This document shows, one piece after another, positions 49,501 through 59,794 of a stretch of DNA of 64,000 nucleotides. The position numbers were made by a program, and so were the translations under genes. The stretch is from Dendrolimus kikuchii (lineage: Eukaryota; Arthropoda; Insecta; Lepidoptera; Lasiocampidae). Within the stretch, counting starts at the first letter, position 1, and the number at the start of each line of letters is the position of its first letter. The notes below the pieces were generated by a model. It worked only from the letters and a program-made list of their open reading frames with translations. It searched no databases and was not told the origin of the DNA. Where the stretch lies: NCBI GenBank assembly GCA_019925095.2, contig CM034395.1, positions 14,105,213 through 14,169,212 on the forward strand, given 5' to 3'.

Positions 49501-52500
49501 ATAAATTAAATTAATCTACATTCAGCAAACCAGCTTCCAAGGATAATTAGATTATTCATATTTGAACAACCAGTGTCTATTTACATATTTAATGCGTCTG
49601 ATTTTAAGGTCTGCCTATCAGTATATCAACGTTACCTATCTGAAGAAATACTTATATCTACAACATATATATCTAGCGATAGCCATTTGCCACAACCAGG
49701 ATTTTTCTAAAGTCGTACATAGTTTTAAGAATTTCTCGTTTGCTTATTGAGATTAATAATGAGCATTAATCAGTGGTATTGAAGCCATAAATGAATAATC
49801 TAGCACGAGTTAAAAAAAGTAATTGCGGGCAATGATGCATTCAGGAGATACACCCTAAATTGATTGGCATAATTTGTAGAAATCTTTGTCTTGTCAACGT
49901 AAATTGAATTGAAAACGTTGGAAAAAATCTTAAAATGTTCATAACACCACATACAGGACAGTATAACCTACACTTGAAAAATTCATCAATATCTTGGGCT
50001 ACAACGCTAAACTAAGCGTTGCTTAGTGTGCTTTTCTGTAACATTTATTACCTAATATAAAAGCTTATTTTTACTTATATCGTTTACAGTAGCACAACAG
50101 GTAATAAAGTAGCAACAGCAGAAACCACAGCCCTACATAATAAGATCACGACACTTCAAGCTCAACTAATGAATATAAGAAGAGATTCTCAATCAAGTGT
50201 AGCATTGTGGGACAAGTGGAAAAGGTAAAAATTTAAGATACGTAATTTTTTTGAATGACTAACTTTTCTAAAAACTTTCTTTTATCTTAGTGATGTTCAG
50301 AAAATAGTACATCCATGCTAATATAATAACACATACATACCATTGTTTGAAGGTAGTTAGTTGGAATATTTCATTAATTCTTATTAGCCAGTTGCACTCT
50401 GATTTGCTTTCGGGCCTATTACATCTTTATTCAATTACATTATTTCTGAATTATCTTGTATAAAATTATATTATTAGTCATATTTTTCTTGTATTACATA
50501 ATAATTGTCTTATCATCCTACTTTCATCTAAACTCTGTTACATATTTTTCTATATGGTTCGATATTACACGTTTATTTTTTCATTTTTCGTGGACTAAAC
50601 GTAGATTTATTGAGCATAATGATATAATAGATTTCTTGTAGAAATTTAATACAAACCGTTGAAGCTGTGAATAGTTTAGAACAAATATCAAAATACATAA
50701 GCCGTAGTTCTGTACATTATAGGGCTCAACAAGCAACAGACCGTTGGCAAGCACGGTACGAAGATAAATGCCAAGAAATAAAGAAATTGGAATCAAGTCT
50801 CAATCTTGCTAAATCTAGTATAACAAGATTAGAGAGAGAAAAACGTGTTTTGATGTCAAGAATAACTGAAATCAAATGTAAGTGAACACTTATTAGGTAC
50901 TAATAACTCATTAATTAATTTCTTAAATTCGTTTGAGTATTTATGTATCTATTGCCTTTTTCCTGCACCACCTATATCGCCTGATTCAAATTTCTTTCAT
51001 TTAAGTTGCCTAGAAGAGATCGCTTTGAGCGATAAGGTCGCCTATTGTATTGCCTAGAAAATATTGTAAATATGGTTTGTTTTTATAATTGTATATTTTG
51101 GTGTGCAATAAAGTGTTCTCTTTCTCTCTCTCTCTCTCTCCCCTCTCTCTCTCCCTCTCTCTATCTCTCTCTCTCTATCTCTAATAACTTAATTAAATAA
51201 CCATGAACAACAAATACCGTATTTGTTGTTAATGGTAGTATGAATTATTTCGTCTTCAATTTAAATTATGTTAACGCACGATTTATATATCGAGCCATTG
51301 CCAATTATTCATTGATATGTAATTATTTGGATAATTTTCAAATTAAAATAAATAAACACCAAGCAAAAGCCAGACATTTATAATACATGAAATAAAACTA
51401 CACTGCAAAATATCAATCACTTTGTTAATTTTCGCTAAAATTCAAAATCATTATCTGTTATATTAACATCAGTAAGTCGTATATCATTTTTGTACAGATA
51501 AAAATTATAATAGGTTGTTATATATATTTTAGGTGAATCTCAATTAACTTTGGAAAAGCAAGAAGCGGAATCTTCAGAAAAGAAGCAAAGGGTGACTAAA
51601 GAATGTAATTATGATGATTCGCCTGTGTCGTCTCAAGCGCTTATAGAAAGAGTCAAATCTCAACAACGCAGAATTGTGGCATTGGAAGCGGCTGAAAAGG
51701 TTATTAATAATATTAACGATTTTTAGTTTTTGACTGTTTGTTTGAACATTTTAAAGGCATTGTGCTTATTAAACAACGTGATACGGATTTTAGCATCTAC
51801 CTTATACTTATCATGTGACCTCACTCCAATGTGATAACTGATTATTTCAGGAACTAATTATTAATTATTCAAACATCAAAAAATAACCTTTTTTTTACTT
51901 GAATATTTAATATTGAAATAACACAAAAGGAAACGCGAAAAATTTAAATTACAAAGTCCAGCGTGATGATGTTGGACATACGATGGAGTGCTGTATCAAA
52001 TCACAGATCTCTGTTACATCATATTCAAAATATTTTTGTGTTACCTAGGGGCCTTCGCCTGTTAATATTAGGTCCTTACATATGAAGCTGGCGTTTTCTC
52101 GTACTGGCCAATTTCAATTTCAAATTTATACATATTTACTATTTACTTATGCTTTTGTGTTTTGAAAACCGTACTTCATTTGTTTTTTCCTCTTTTGGTT
52201 TTTTCTTTGCGTCACTCAGTTTACAAAATGGAAAACTTGAAATATCGCATTATTTACGAGTACGAGTTCCATCGTGGCACCAGTGCTGCCGAAACGGCTC
52301 GAAGGATTAATGATGTGTAAGGCGGCGGTGTCGCAAAAGAAAACACAGTGCGTTTTTGGTTCCGACGTTTTCGTTCTGGAAATTTCGACTTGCAGAACAA
52401 GCCCCGTGGACGGCCGGAAACCAAAGTTGATAATGCAGAATTGAAGGCTATTGTGGAAGCGGATCCATCGCAAACCACGTCCGAGATAGCTGCAGGCTAC

Positions 52501-55500
52501 GATGTTAGTGATAAAACTATTTTAATCGACTGGCACTCTGTTGTTCGTGCCTACCCCGTAAGGGAACTGGCGTGAAGTTATATATGTATGTATGTATGTA
52601 ATCGACTTGAAACAAATTGGGTAGGTGAAAAGGCTTGAAGGGTGGGTACCTCATGAATTGAGTGCAGCAAACCGACAAACGCGCGTCGACTGCTGCGTTA
52701 CATAATTCAACCGGCACAATAATGAAGGGATGTTAAATCGAATCATTACCTGTGATGAAAAGTAGATCCTGTACGATTAATCGAAAATGCTCATCGCAAT
52801 GACTGAACCCTAACGAACCAGCCAAATCCTGCCCCAAGCGAAAATTGACTAAAAAAAAATTACTAGTAAACGTTTGGTGGACTAGTGCCGGTGTCGTTCA
52901 CTACAGCTCTCTTAAATCTGGCCAGACGATTACGGCGGATGTCTATTGTCAGCAACTGCAAACCATGATGGAAAAGCTAGCTGCTAAACAATCGAGGCTG
53001 GTCAATCGCTCTAGGCCACTGCTGCTTCAGGACAACGCTAGACCACACACTGCACAACAGACGGCTACCAAATTAGAGGAGCTTCAATTGGAATGTCTAA
53101 GACATTCTTAGTACTCCCCGGACCTTGCTCCAAGAGATTACCATTTTTTCGAAATTTGGGTAACTTTTTGCAAGGGAAAAAATTCAACTCCGATGGGGCA
53201 GTCCAAAGCGCCTTCAAAGATTTTATTGATTCCCGTCCGAATGGTTTTTTTAGTAAAGGGATCAATGAACTACCTATAAGATGGCAGAAGCGCATAGATA
53301 GCAATGGTACATAGTTTGATTAAATAAATATATTATATAAAAAAAAATCGACTTTATGTTCCTTCCTTACAAAACGCCAATTCCATATGTAACGATCTAA
53401 TATTTAGAATTATATATATTTTCAGGGTAATGAACACTTGGTGTCTGAATATGAGAAATCCTTAGCCGAAATTACGTCCTTAAAAGGTCAGGTCCTGAAA
53501 TTAGAATCCACAGTTCTCGAGTCTCAAATCAGATCACCGCTCAAGACAAATAAAGATACACAGCCGGAACTCGATTATTGGAAAAGGTATGCTCAGTTAC
53601 GGAGATGCGAGTGATTAACGGCCGGTTGCTATATCTTACTATCATTCACTTGCCTTATCATCTATTAAATTTTGACATTACTTGTATGGAGCTTATGTCA
53701 AATTGTAATCGATAGTAATGCTTATGTCAAATTTTAACCGATAGTAAGGCAACGGTCGGTAAGATACAGGAACCGGGCATAAATGGTTAACATTGTTTAT
53801 TTTATTCATATTTTCTAGTGAAATACTATAAGTATAAAAATAGTAAGTGGTAGATGTTTATTACTATTACCATTAACGGAGACGGAGTTAATTAATTATA
53901 ATTATTTTTAGTAGATGATATAGAGTCAATTAAAATGATTAAGTACGAGTATATGACATTTAATCAATACATTTTTTTATTTAAAAGAAGTAGAATTATA
54001 AGATTACATAGATGTTCTTGCCGGGAAGAAAACATGCCTAACACAAGCACAATAATTTACAGTTGATATAAATTTATTTTTAGTTATTGTGAAATGCTGA
54101 AAGAAGAAAACGTGCAATTGACTCTTAAATTGAACAGTTTGGAAACTACTCCTGCTACGACTCACCAACAACGGATTAATGATCTCGAGCAGACTGTTTT
54201 AACACTAAGGGGTAAATAAACGAACTACCACTACTTTTTAACTTCTTTTTAAATATCCTGAAATCTGGCAACTTAACCAATGGTTGTCAATTTTGCCTTT
54301 ACAGGTTTTCGTTTGCAAGATTACTATTATTACCTCTCACAAAATGTCTTTTTTGAGCATATGACTCTGTGACGTTATATGCTCAAAAAGTAATTTTGTT
54401 ACAGGTAATTGTAATCATGTAAATGAAAGTCGAAGACCTATTGGCAAAATTGTCAACCGTTGGTTAAGTTGCCATATTTCACGGTATTAATCTACACAAC
54501 TTCTGTCTCTAATCAGTGTCGAATATACAGCCAAATTGTAGGTCTTTGACTGACGCCAAAACGAAGTTTTTGTGGTAGCTCGAAAAGAGATTGCCAATAC
54601 AAATGTACACTTCATCGTTAAAAAGAATCTATATAGTTATTCTACAAGTATTGTTAAATTTTAACTAATAATTTCTCTTTAAGCCATAGCTTTTATATAC
54701 TTATATAATATTAGTCAAGTGCTATATTCTTTACAACTTCTCCACGGCTAAATAATATATTATGGTTTAAAGGAATTTAGAGTTCTGCTGTTGTTAGTTT
54801 AAAATATTATACTCCTATTTCTATATCCCTCTAGATCTATATTTTTTTATTCTACTTTATTTGCTGGTATGATGAAAAACGAATTCTTCTTACATCATTT
54901 TGAAAAACGCGTATCCTTTTTCAGGTTTAGTGAGTAAATTACAAGCAGAACAAAAATCATTTGGAGGTCACAAGAGAAGTGATTCAAGACCGAGCAGCGG
55001 TAGAGCTGCTGCTGACAAGGTTCGTATTAATTACAAGCAAAACAAGTAGGAAAAAGAATTGTCAAGTATCTATCAAATTTGTCGCGCTACAAACATCAAC
55101 TTTTTAGGTCCCTCTTGCCGCAAAAGATCCAAAATGGGGTGCAAACGAAACAACTTTTCGTTGGTATATATTTATCAATAATTCACCAAAAAATTATCAT
55201 TAATTTTACGATAAGAAACGCCACGTGCTTTTTTCTACTAAGTATTTTTACTAGTAACTATTTTGTGTAAAATAATCATCAAATCACCGCCAAATTATTG
55301 ATTTCAAACCATTTTACTGCTTCAATTTTTATCAAAAAAGGTAAATAAATATCTACATCTTTATAAAAGAGAGATAAATAATATGGTTTTATTAATTTTA
55401 AAATACTGCTTTATTTCATTCACAATAAAATAATATTACATGTAAAAAAACAACCGCGTCAATGGATTCTCCGCAGTCGCGTAAAAATTCCTCTAGGACT

Positions 55501-57352
55501 TTGGCGTTGCTACAAGTCTTAACCATTACTCCTGTACTCGGATTTTTAATTACCTGGATTAACATGACCGCTACGATTGACTTTTTTTGTAAAAAGCAGT
55601 AATGTATCGCAAGATTGGAGTAACTCATAGTGGTGAGTTGTTGATTCAACTCACACAACTAAGTTGTGTGAATCAAAAAAATATGAATTAAAAAAAGATT
55701 GCTCACGACTGTCAGTTTAGTCTAGGTTACTAAAAATCGTAGTAGGTATGTATGGTAGGCTCAAGGAAGTGGGGGTGAACTCCCAACCCATGGCGAGCGG
55801 TTTGATGGTAGAAAGAGGACGAATACACCATTCTAAACAGTTCTTCGGAATACTCCCCGTTATACAGTCAGTAGAATGCGCAGAGAGAAGCGAAGTCTCT
55901 CCTAAGGCCAAGCGTATCTAGACCGCCTGTGAGTATGGGATCATCAACAACACGAATGGCTCGACGTTGAATACAGTCAAGGGATTAAGTTGGTGGGCTG
56001 GAAAACCTGTCTACCAACTCAACTTCCCCTTTCCTCTCAATTGCTTCACCCCAACGGTGGGTTAGGTAAACCTAGAGATCCCGAGCAGTTTGTTATCCTT
56101 TTACGGAAAGACTTTTGGACCGATTTGGCTGATACTCGGTACATATGTAATTTGAATACCGAGGGTGGACATGGGATATTTTTCATCCCAGATAATGGGA
56201 TAGATTTATGTAAAGATTATCCCAAAAGTGGGACAGGCTTTGGTTGGTTTTGTGATTTGCCATTTTCATCATTTTGGTTATTTTGTCCTTTTTGCCCTTT
56301 TGCCCTTTTGACCTTTTGCCCTTTTGCCCTTTTGCCCTTCTGCCCTTCTGCTCTTAAGCCCTTAAGCCCTTTTGCGCTTTTGCGCTTTTGCCCTTTTGCC
56401 CTTTTGCGCTTTTGCCCTTTTGCCCTTTTGCGCTTTTGCCCTTTTGCCCTTTTGCGCTTTTGCCCTTTTGCCCTTTTGCCCTTTTGCCCTTTTGCCCTTT
56501 TGCCCTTTTGCCCTTTTGCCCTTTTGCCCTTTTGCCCTTTTGCCCTTTTGCCCTTTTGCCCTTTTGCCCTTTTGCCCTTTTGCCCTTTTGCCCTTTTGCC
56601 CTTTTGCCCTTTTGCCCTTTTGCCCTTATGCCCTTCTGCCCTTCTGCCCTTAAGCCCTTTTGTGCTTTTGCGCTTTTTCCCTTTTGCCCTTTTGCGCTTT
56701 TGCGCTTTTGCCCTTTTGCCTTTTTGTCCTTTTGTCCTTCTGCCCTTCTGCCCTTCTGCTCTTAAGCCCTTTTGCGCTTTTGCCCTTTTGCCCTTTTGCC
56801 CTTTTGCCCTTTTGCCCTTTTGCCCTTTTGCTCTTTTGCTCTTTTGCTCTTAGACTCTTATTTGTCCTTTTTGTCCATGTTGCTCTTTTTGTCCTTTTTG
56901 CTGATGTTGTCCCTTTTGTCATTTTTGTAGTTTTCATTGACGGGGGATAGATAAATAAAACTAGGACTGTTTGTAATAGAGGATGAAAGTTTGGATGAGA
57001 CCAATCATTTCTCAAGTTCATAGATATAAAAATGCATCGTCTATAAAAATGCGATAGTAACTCGATATGTCTTTCTGTTAAGTTTTCGGAAAACACTGGG
57101 AATACTGGATCGTTTTTATTGTAAATTTGTTTAAATGTAGTTTTAATGCTGAAAATGGACATATATGCTCATGCCAGGAGATCGGCATGAGAATATATCA
57201 AGCATCGAGTTTGCGATATAAAATGAAGTGAATTTTTCGGGGGCAAATGGCACTAACATAAAAATGGTGTACATTGTAACCTGTATTAACGCCTGCTCTT
57301 TAAACAAGAAGCAGGAACTAGAGGTTAACCCGCGGCGCAGCCGCGGGGTAAA

Positions 57353-57396
<44 letters not shown>

Positions 57397-58478
57397 TCAA
57401 GATGCCCATATTTTTTGTCGAAAATCGGCACTGTTTCCAAGAGGCTTGATATATATATATATATATATATGTAACTAGTCTTAGCGCACGGCTTCGCACG
57501 CGATGTTATCCCACGGGAACCGTACATTTTTCGGGATAAAAAGTAGCCATGTGCTATCCCAGACTATAATCTATCTCTGTGCCAAATTTCATCCAAATCT
57601 GTTCAGTTGTTCTAGCGTGATTGGGTAACAAACATCTATCCAAAGTTTCGCATTTATCATATTAGTATAGATTTTTAATTTATTCTAGAACGTCAGTCAA
57701 CTAGAATCGCATCGTATTGAAATAGCAAATTTAAAACGAAGTTTACAGGATAAAGATTTGCTATTGGAAAGGTCTAAGGAAATGCTAAAGATTGCCGCTG
57801 AGAGAGAAGATGAGTTACTGCGAGAGGTATTTCACTTTATATCTCTTAAACTTGCGTGTTGTTTTTTTTTTAATTTGTAAATACTAATTTGATAATAAAC
57901 ATTGACGAATTTCTAATAGGTAATGTGTTCAGCAAAGACATACGCACATTTAATGCCGCCCTAAGTAATTGACTTTCATCAAATCCAGAACTTTTAGGTT
58001 TAGTAAGTAATTAAAAAGTCCGTAAAATTAAATATGGACGGTTCCTATATCTTACTATTCATTCATTTACTTTACCATCAGTTGAAATATGACATTACCT
58101 GTATAGAACTTATGTCAAATTTTAATAGTGTGATAGTGAGGCAAGTGAACCGTCGGTGAGATATGGGAACCGGCCATTAGCGGATTTCACAATTCAGTAA
58201 TCTCAATGTCCAGGTTTTCTCACGATGTTTCTCTTCACCATCATCACTTAGTAATTATAACAATGCATATGAGCTCAGAAAAACTGCTAAAACAGTGCAT
58301 GCTCTTCAGGCAGCATTCTAATCCGCGCCATTGGAATGAAATATAGCTATGGCGACTTGCAAAATGCTTGTTTCACTTATAAAAATGCACTGATTGGGAA
58401 CTTTAATTCCAGAATGCATTACTGCGTCGTCGGATTGATATGCTGAGCGAAACGAGTGGTGGTTTCCTATCAGCATAA
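37221..58478 (+). CDS. Cep290: CEP290 orthologue, ciliary transition-zone coiled-coil protein (32 exons, 2159 aa)
   Basis: Builds the transition zone at the ciliary base, linking microtubules to membrane and gating entry (family knowledge). Exons: 37221-37403, 37927-37999, 38757-39028, 39209-39344, 39435-39571, 39673-39774, 39929-40222, 40337-40524, 40698-40982, 41061-41212, 41306-41480, 41549-42369, 42455-42620, 43582-43720, 43796-43905, 44044-44220, 44396-44657, 44737-44971, 45045-45732, 46435-46560, 46682-46787, 47814-47987, 48100-48302, 49287-49436, 50090-50224, 50642-50877, 51533-51699, 53426-53586, 54084-54211, 54925-55019, 57689-57826, 58413-58478. Phases all agree; the sum is 6480 nt. 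Nearly all of it is heptad coiled coil. The N-terminus (FRLSQDILKHK) and the LQLQNETLR and LEKVLQSMEA segments resemble vertebrate CEP290. Length fits (human 2479). Another long ciliary coiled-coil protein is the alternative. Confidence 0.82.
37690..37825. repeat. Dispersed repeat, inverse of 16335-16455
   Basis: CTCCTTTGAGTGTTTTTCGG and TTTGGCCCTGAAGGCCC match the reverse strand of 16335-16455 over about 120 bases. In the first CEP290 intron. Class unknown. Confidence 0.5.
38165..38500. repeat. Degraded repeat patch in CEP290 intron 2
   Basis: GC-richer than its surroundings, with a purine run (GGGATGGGAGGAAG) and GTGGGCCTTCGGAACTCTCA, text I associate with lepidopteran non-LTR remnants. 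No frame survives. Confidence 0.35.
40698..42369 (+). CDS. Cep290: CEP290 exons 9-12
   Basis: Exon 9 ends at 40982 (TCAAA|GTATAT); continuing would hit a stop, and phase 2 joins correctly to exon 10. Exon 10 reads LRKGLEEILEILKDNS, and exon 11 SLEKVLQSMEARHACGWF, the paired segments that follow each other in vertebrate CEP290. Exon 12 is long (821 nt) and includes LIxxLQAQIEEEDFSDKSPG-like coil with a Trp-containing patch (WISENEDDIDLC). The frame stays open past its donor to 42410, but the next exon continues the coil only with the splice at 42369. Confidence 0.82.
42455..44971 (+). CDS. Cep290: CEP290 exons 13-18
   Basis: Exon 14 ends at CAG|GCAGGT, a GC donor: phase 0 into exon 15 (LQNAQRKQLNYDMEINMLKH) is the only join without a stop that keeps VLLQ (a GTATTA donor eight bases earlier would also hold phase). 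Exon 17 contains QGSIPLLSIENYLTSIEDLN, a non-coil break. Exon 18 must end at 44971 because exon 19 opens in phase 1. The intron 42621-43581 holds two repeat elements. Confidence 0.8.
42728..42935 (+). repeat. GCGCCCGTGG-type repeat in CEP290 intron
   Basis: Begins CAGCTGCGCCCGTGGTTTCA, then CCCGCG, and ends AAACTTTCGCTTTCATAATA. The same frame of motifs (CGGCTTCGCACGCG, ATCCAAATCTGTTCAG, AGTTTCGCATTTATCATATT) is at 57480-57672. No coding sequence. Confidence 0.6.
42945..43512. mobile_element. MITE with about 90-bp inverted ends (CCGACGTTTC family)
   Basis: GCGGTATTTTATTTGATTTT, TATTCCGACGTTTC at 42976-43013 is repeated in reverse at 43445-43485, and flanking TTTTATAATAAAGCTACGTT pairs with CTAGTTTTATTATG at the other end. 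About 570 bp, non-coding. Between the ends lies a stretch (AAGAGAAGAAGTGGCGCAAG) shared with 28108 and 60460. Confidence 0.65.
45045..45732 (+). CDS. Cep290: CEP290 exon 19 (long coiled-coil exon)
   Basis: 688 nt. It opens with a Pro-containing linker (ATITLPKPQILKPSGD) and then gives about 190 residues of Glu/Lys/Leu heptads, for example LSLNRIQNEHEIISKELEEA. Starts in phase 1, ends in phase 2 at GACAG|GTAGGG. The 5' linker may mark a hinge between coil blocks. Confidence 0.82.
46435..51699 (+). CDS. Cep290: CEP290 exons 20-27
   Basis: Exon 20 leaves at a weak donor (GCAA|GTCTGA) forced by the phase of exon 21. Exon 22 ends at AAG|GCAAGT, a textbook GC-AG donor. Exon 23 holds an acidic non-coil insert (VELDEESDALSPQGSDRLEL and SQDDFLRLPGSSTTIW). 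Exon 24 is Arg-rich (ERLRRDKQLTG, AARERRARLD). Exon 26 contains AQQATDRWQARYEDKCQEI. The introns range from 121 bases to 1.03 kb and carry LINE tails at 47416 and 51005. Confidence 0.8.
47416..47540 (+). mobile_element. LINE 3' tail copy
   Basis: GGGTTGTCTCGAAAAGATCG, TTAGCGATAAGACTG and TGGTGTACAATAAAGTATT, the tail found after LINE coding sequence at 31750. Upstream (46820-47400) is AT-rich with possible remnants of the same element. Confidence 0.6.
48303..49286 (+). other. CEP290 intron 23, about 1 kb
   Basis: AT-rich. 48400-48790 looks like an old repeat (GACGGACAGACAGACAATTT, TATAAAGATTCCG), similar in style to the end of element copy A. Nothing else recognised. Confidence 0.4.
51005..51182 (+). 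mobile_element. LINE 3' tail copy ending in (CT)n
   Basis: GTTGCCTAGAAGAGATCGCT, GAGCGATAAGGTCGCC and GGTGTGCAATAAAGTGTTC, followed by an interrupted CT run (51117-51182). A second case, with 8729-8903, of a tail grown into a microsatellite. Confidence 0.6.
52228..53314 (+). pseudogene. mariner transposase pseudogene (DD34D)
   Basis: Starts MENLKYRIIYEYEFHRGTSA. The helix-turn-helix part (VRFWFRRFRSGNFDL, PSQTTSEIAAGYDVS) is recognisable. The catalytic residues survive as TCDEK, LLQDNARPH and LAPRDYHFF, with 34 residues between the second and third Asp, which defines a mariner. A TAA after about 30 codons, several stops and frameshifts near 52620-52800, and a TAG in the usual PPYSPD block break it. 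A 68-bp insertion splits the frame at 52531. Not functional. Confidence 0.9.
52531..52598 (+). mobile_element. 68-bp insertion inside mariner with 8-bp target duplication
   Basis: TAATCGAC stands at 52523-52530 and again at 52599-52606. Removing one copy with the insert restores the expected transposase reading SDKTILIDLKQIG. The insert ends in ATGTATGTATGTATG and holds CCCCGTAAGGGAACTGGCGT, typical of the 3' end of a short retroelement with a (TATG)n tail. Confidence 0.7.
53426..58478 (+). CDS. Cep290: CEP290 exons 28-32 (C-terminus)
   Basis: Exon 28 lies 26 bases after a mariner element. Exons 28-30 are heptad coil with short polar breaks (SPLKTNKDTQPELDYWK; HKRSDSRPSSGRAAADK). Exon 31 (QDKDLLLERSKEMLKIAAER) follows a 2.7-kb repeat-filled intron. 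The last exon is only 22 codons, NALLRRRIDMLSETSGGFLS then Ala and TAA. Its acceptor (TTCCAG) and phase 0 fit; an alternative last exon beyond this cannot be excluded. Confidence 0.78.
53617..53780. mobile_element. MITE, ATGGCCGG family, copy 2
   Basis: AACGGCCGGTTGCTATATCT at the left and AAGATACAGGAACCGGGCAT at the right, with an internal duplication of GCTTATGTCAAATT. In CEP290 intron 28. Confidence 0.6.
54260..54481. mobile_element. MITE with 40-bp inverted ends (TGGCAACTTAACCA family)
   Basis: Left TGGCAACTTAACCAATGGTT and the reverse of the right end TGGCAACTTAACCAACGGTT continue to pair through TTTTGCC, and outward through TGAAAT. A hairpin (GAGCATATGAC, GTTATATGCTC) sits near the centre. 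Non-coding, 220 bp. Confidence 0.65.
54529..54600 (+). repeat. Short dispersed repeat, copy 1
   Basis: CAGCCAAATTGTAGGTCTTT, GACTGA, then TTTTTGTGG and AGCTCGAAAA recur at 60008-60070 in the same orientation with about 80% identity by eye. Confidence 0.45.
55716..55995 (-). mobile_element. LINE C-terminal fragment
   Basis: In one minus-strand frame it reads LDCIQRRAIRVVDDPILTGG, then LDTLGLRRDFASLCAFY, stop, LYNGEYSEELF and YHQTARHGLGVHPHFL. QRRA-x-R-x-(V/I)-D/G and FYRxYxGECSxELF are standard motifs of the region after the reverse transcriptase in insect LINEs. One stop breaks it. Confidence 0.7.
56085..57355 (-). mobile_element. Minisatellite-bearing element, copy B (inverted)
   Basis: Read on the minus strand it matches copy A at 35996-36980 in order: TTACCCCGCGGCTGCGCCGC hairpin, CTGCTTCTTGTTTAAAGAGC, TTTTTATAGACGATGCATTT, the tandem array, then TATCCCATTATCTGGGAT and ATATCCCATGTCC. 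Its start touches an (AT)n run. The far end runs into a LINE fragment. Confidence 0.65.
56290..56850 (+). repeat. 8-bp minisatellite CCCTTTTG
   Basis: Some 65-70 near-identical units of CCCTTTTG with scattered CGCTTTTG and CCCTTCTG variants. The 8-base period means all three frames read the same ALLPFCPF protein repeat, giving long but meaningless ORFs on both strands. Confidence 0.9.
57480..57672 (+). repeat. GGCTTCGCACGCG-type repeat next to exon 31
   Basis: CGCACGGCTTCGCACGCGAT, GGGATAAAAAGTAGCCATGT, GCTATCCCAGACTATAATCT, ATCCAAATCTGTTCAG, ending CATATTAGTATAGATTTTT. A standard lepidopteran repeat end, related to 42728-42935. It stops 17 bases before CEP290 exon 31. Confidence 0.6.
58033..58177. 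mobile_element. MITE, ATGGCCGG family, copy 3
   Basis: ATGGACGGTTCCTATATCTT at the left and GAGATATGGGAACCGGCCAT at the right, 145 bp, in the last CEP290 intron. Same interior as the copies at 8384 and 53617. Confidence 0.62.
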
Positions 58479-59763
58479 TATATTTAACAAAACTTATTCA
58501 TAAGTTATGCTATGATTTCAAGTTTTATAACTGCTTGAGGGATGTTTTATGTTAGACCGTGCAGGCAAGAGCGTTGCCTTATTAAACTAGTGTTTTAAAA
58601 TATCAAAAAAATTTATAAAGTGATTCATTCTATATCGTGCGGTACGACGTCCGGATTTCATCCGAAGACGGCCTTGCTCAGGTGCCCAATTCTGTTATTT
58701 CAATATCTTGGCGTTGCGAAGATGTTCAAACTAAGATTCCATTGCGCTAGTGTCAAAAAATCGTATTCTACTAAATCCACTCCACAAAAAAATGATATTA
58801 CCATTAACAAAAAGCGATGATAGATGGCGGTAGCTGAAAAGAATATTGAAAAGCTACCAAAATTTAAACATTTATGTAACGAATTTTCGCTCATAAATAT
58901 AAATAGCTATAGATAGGTTGGCGTGCCACGGATACGCGGTTGGAATTAACAGGATACCGAAATACTCAAACCTACGACATACGAATAGGACGATGTGCGA
59001 GTGTCCAGCATAATAGCAGAATTGTGCCCCAGGCCCCCCTACAAATCTATGTACTTGATCGTACGGTACGCTCCCGCGACGGTCTAGCATAGAATAATCG
59101 TAAGATGTAAAATTATGTAAGGTTTAAATGTGGTTCGGTTTTTAATAAATACAAAACAATTACCAAGACATTTTTTAATCATTTTCATATGTTTCACAAA
59201 ATAACATGAACGTACAAAAAGGTACTGCTGGAAACTTTATTCCCTCCCTAGTCCCTACGTAACACAATATACCTAATATTTTTTATTGAATATGTAATAT
59301 ATATATATATATATATTATATTGAATACATATAATTGTCACTCATGTATATTGTCTAATTCTATGGTAAGTACTATCCTAAAAATGCATTTAATACATTC
59401 AATTTCGTAAAAAAAACGCGTATTAGGGGAAAATAAATAATTTAGAGATCAAGTCAAATATGATTAAGTACTAAACAAATGATCACTATTGTCACTATTT
59501 AAAAAAAACAAAATAATTAAATACAACATAATATTCATTTGCTGAGTTATAAATGTATTTAAAATGAACTTCATAACTACCTATTCAATTTTGTAATTAT
59601 AAATATACATTACATGGTCAGATTCAAAAGGTTACAAAATTTAATATCAAAGTTATTATTTAGGTACCTATTTAATCAACTAGTAGTGGAGTTATTATTC
59701 TTTATTTAGGTGCCTATGTATCTATGTAAATTGTAGTAAGGCTATATAATATATAATACCAGC

Positions 59764-59794
59764 ATGGAAAAAGAATACTATTCTTTTTCCATGA
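59764..59794. repeat. Perfect palindrome CATGGAAAAAGAATA-C-reverse
   Basis: Two 15-base perfect inverse arms around one base. Imperfect versions of the same hairpin are at 35373-35408 and 43943-43976. Confidence 0.7.

Larger units (their letters stand above)
52068..53400 (+). mobile_element. mariner element, complete but dead
   Basis: Inverted ends TTAGGTCCTTACATATGAAG (left) and, on the reverse strand, TTAGATCGTTACATATGGAA (right) are each flanked by TA, the mariner target. The 1333-bp element includes a transposase pseudogene and a 68-bp nested insertion. It sits in CEP290 intron 27, 25 bases before exon 28. Confidence 0.9.
55020..57688 (+). other. CEP290 intron 30, repeat-filled
   Basis: 55020-55700 is AT-rich with no recognised content. 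Then a LINE fragment (55716-55995), element copy B with its minisatellite (56085-57355), two (AT)n runs (57356-57394, 57449-57470) and a repeat at 57480-57672. Confidence 0.65.

Noticed and set aside
49990..50035. GCGTTGCTTAG resembling a second X-box
   Set aside because: Only a half-site; the palindrome GTTGC-N3-GCAAC is not present, and it lies inside an intron.
55990..56853. 287-codon ALLPFCPF repeat ORF
   Set aside because: Translation of the CCCTTTTG 8-bp minisatellite. All frames read the same repeat, and there is no promoter or conserved flank.
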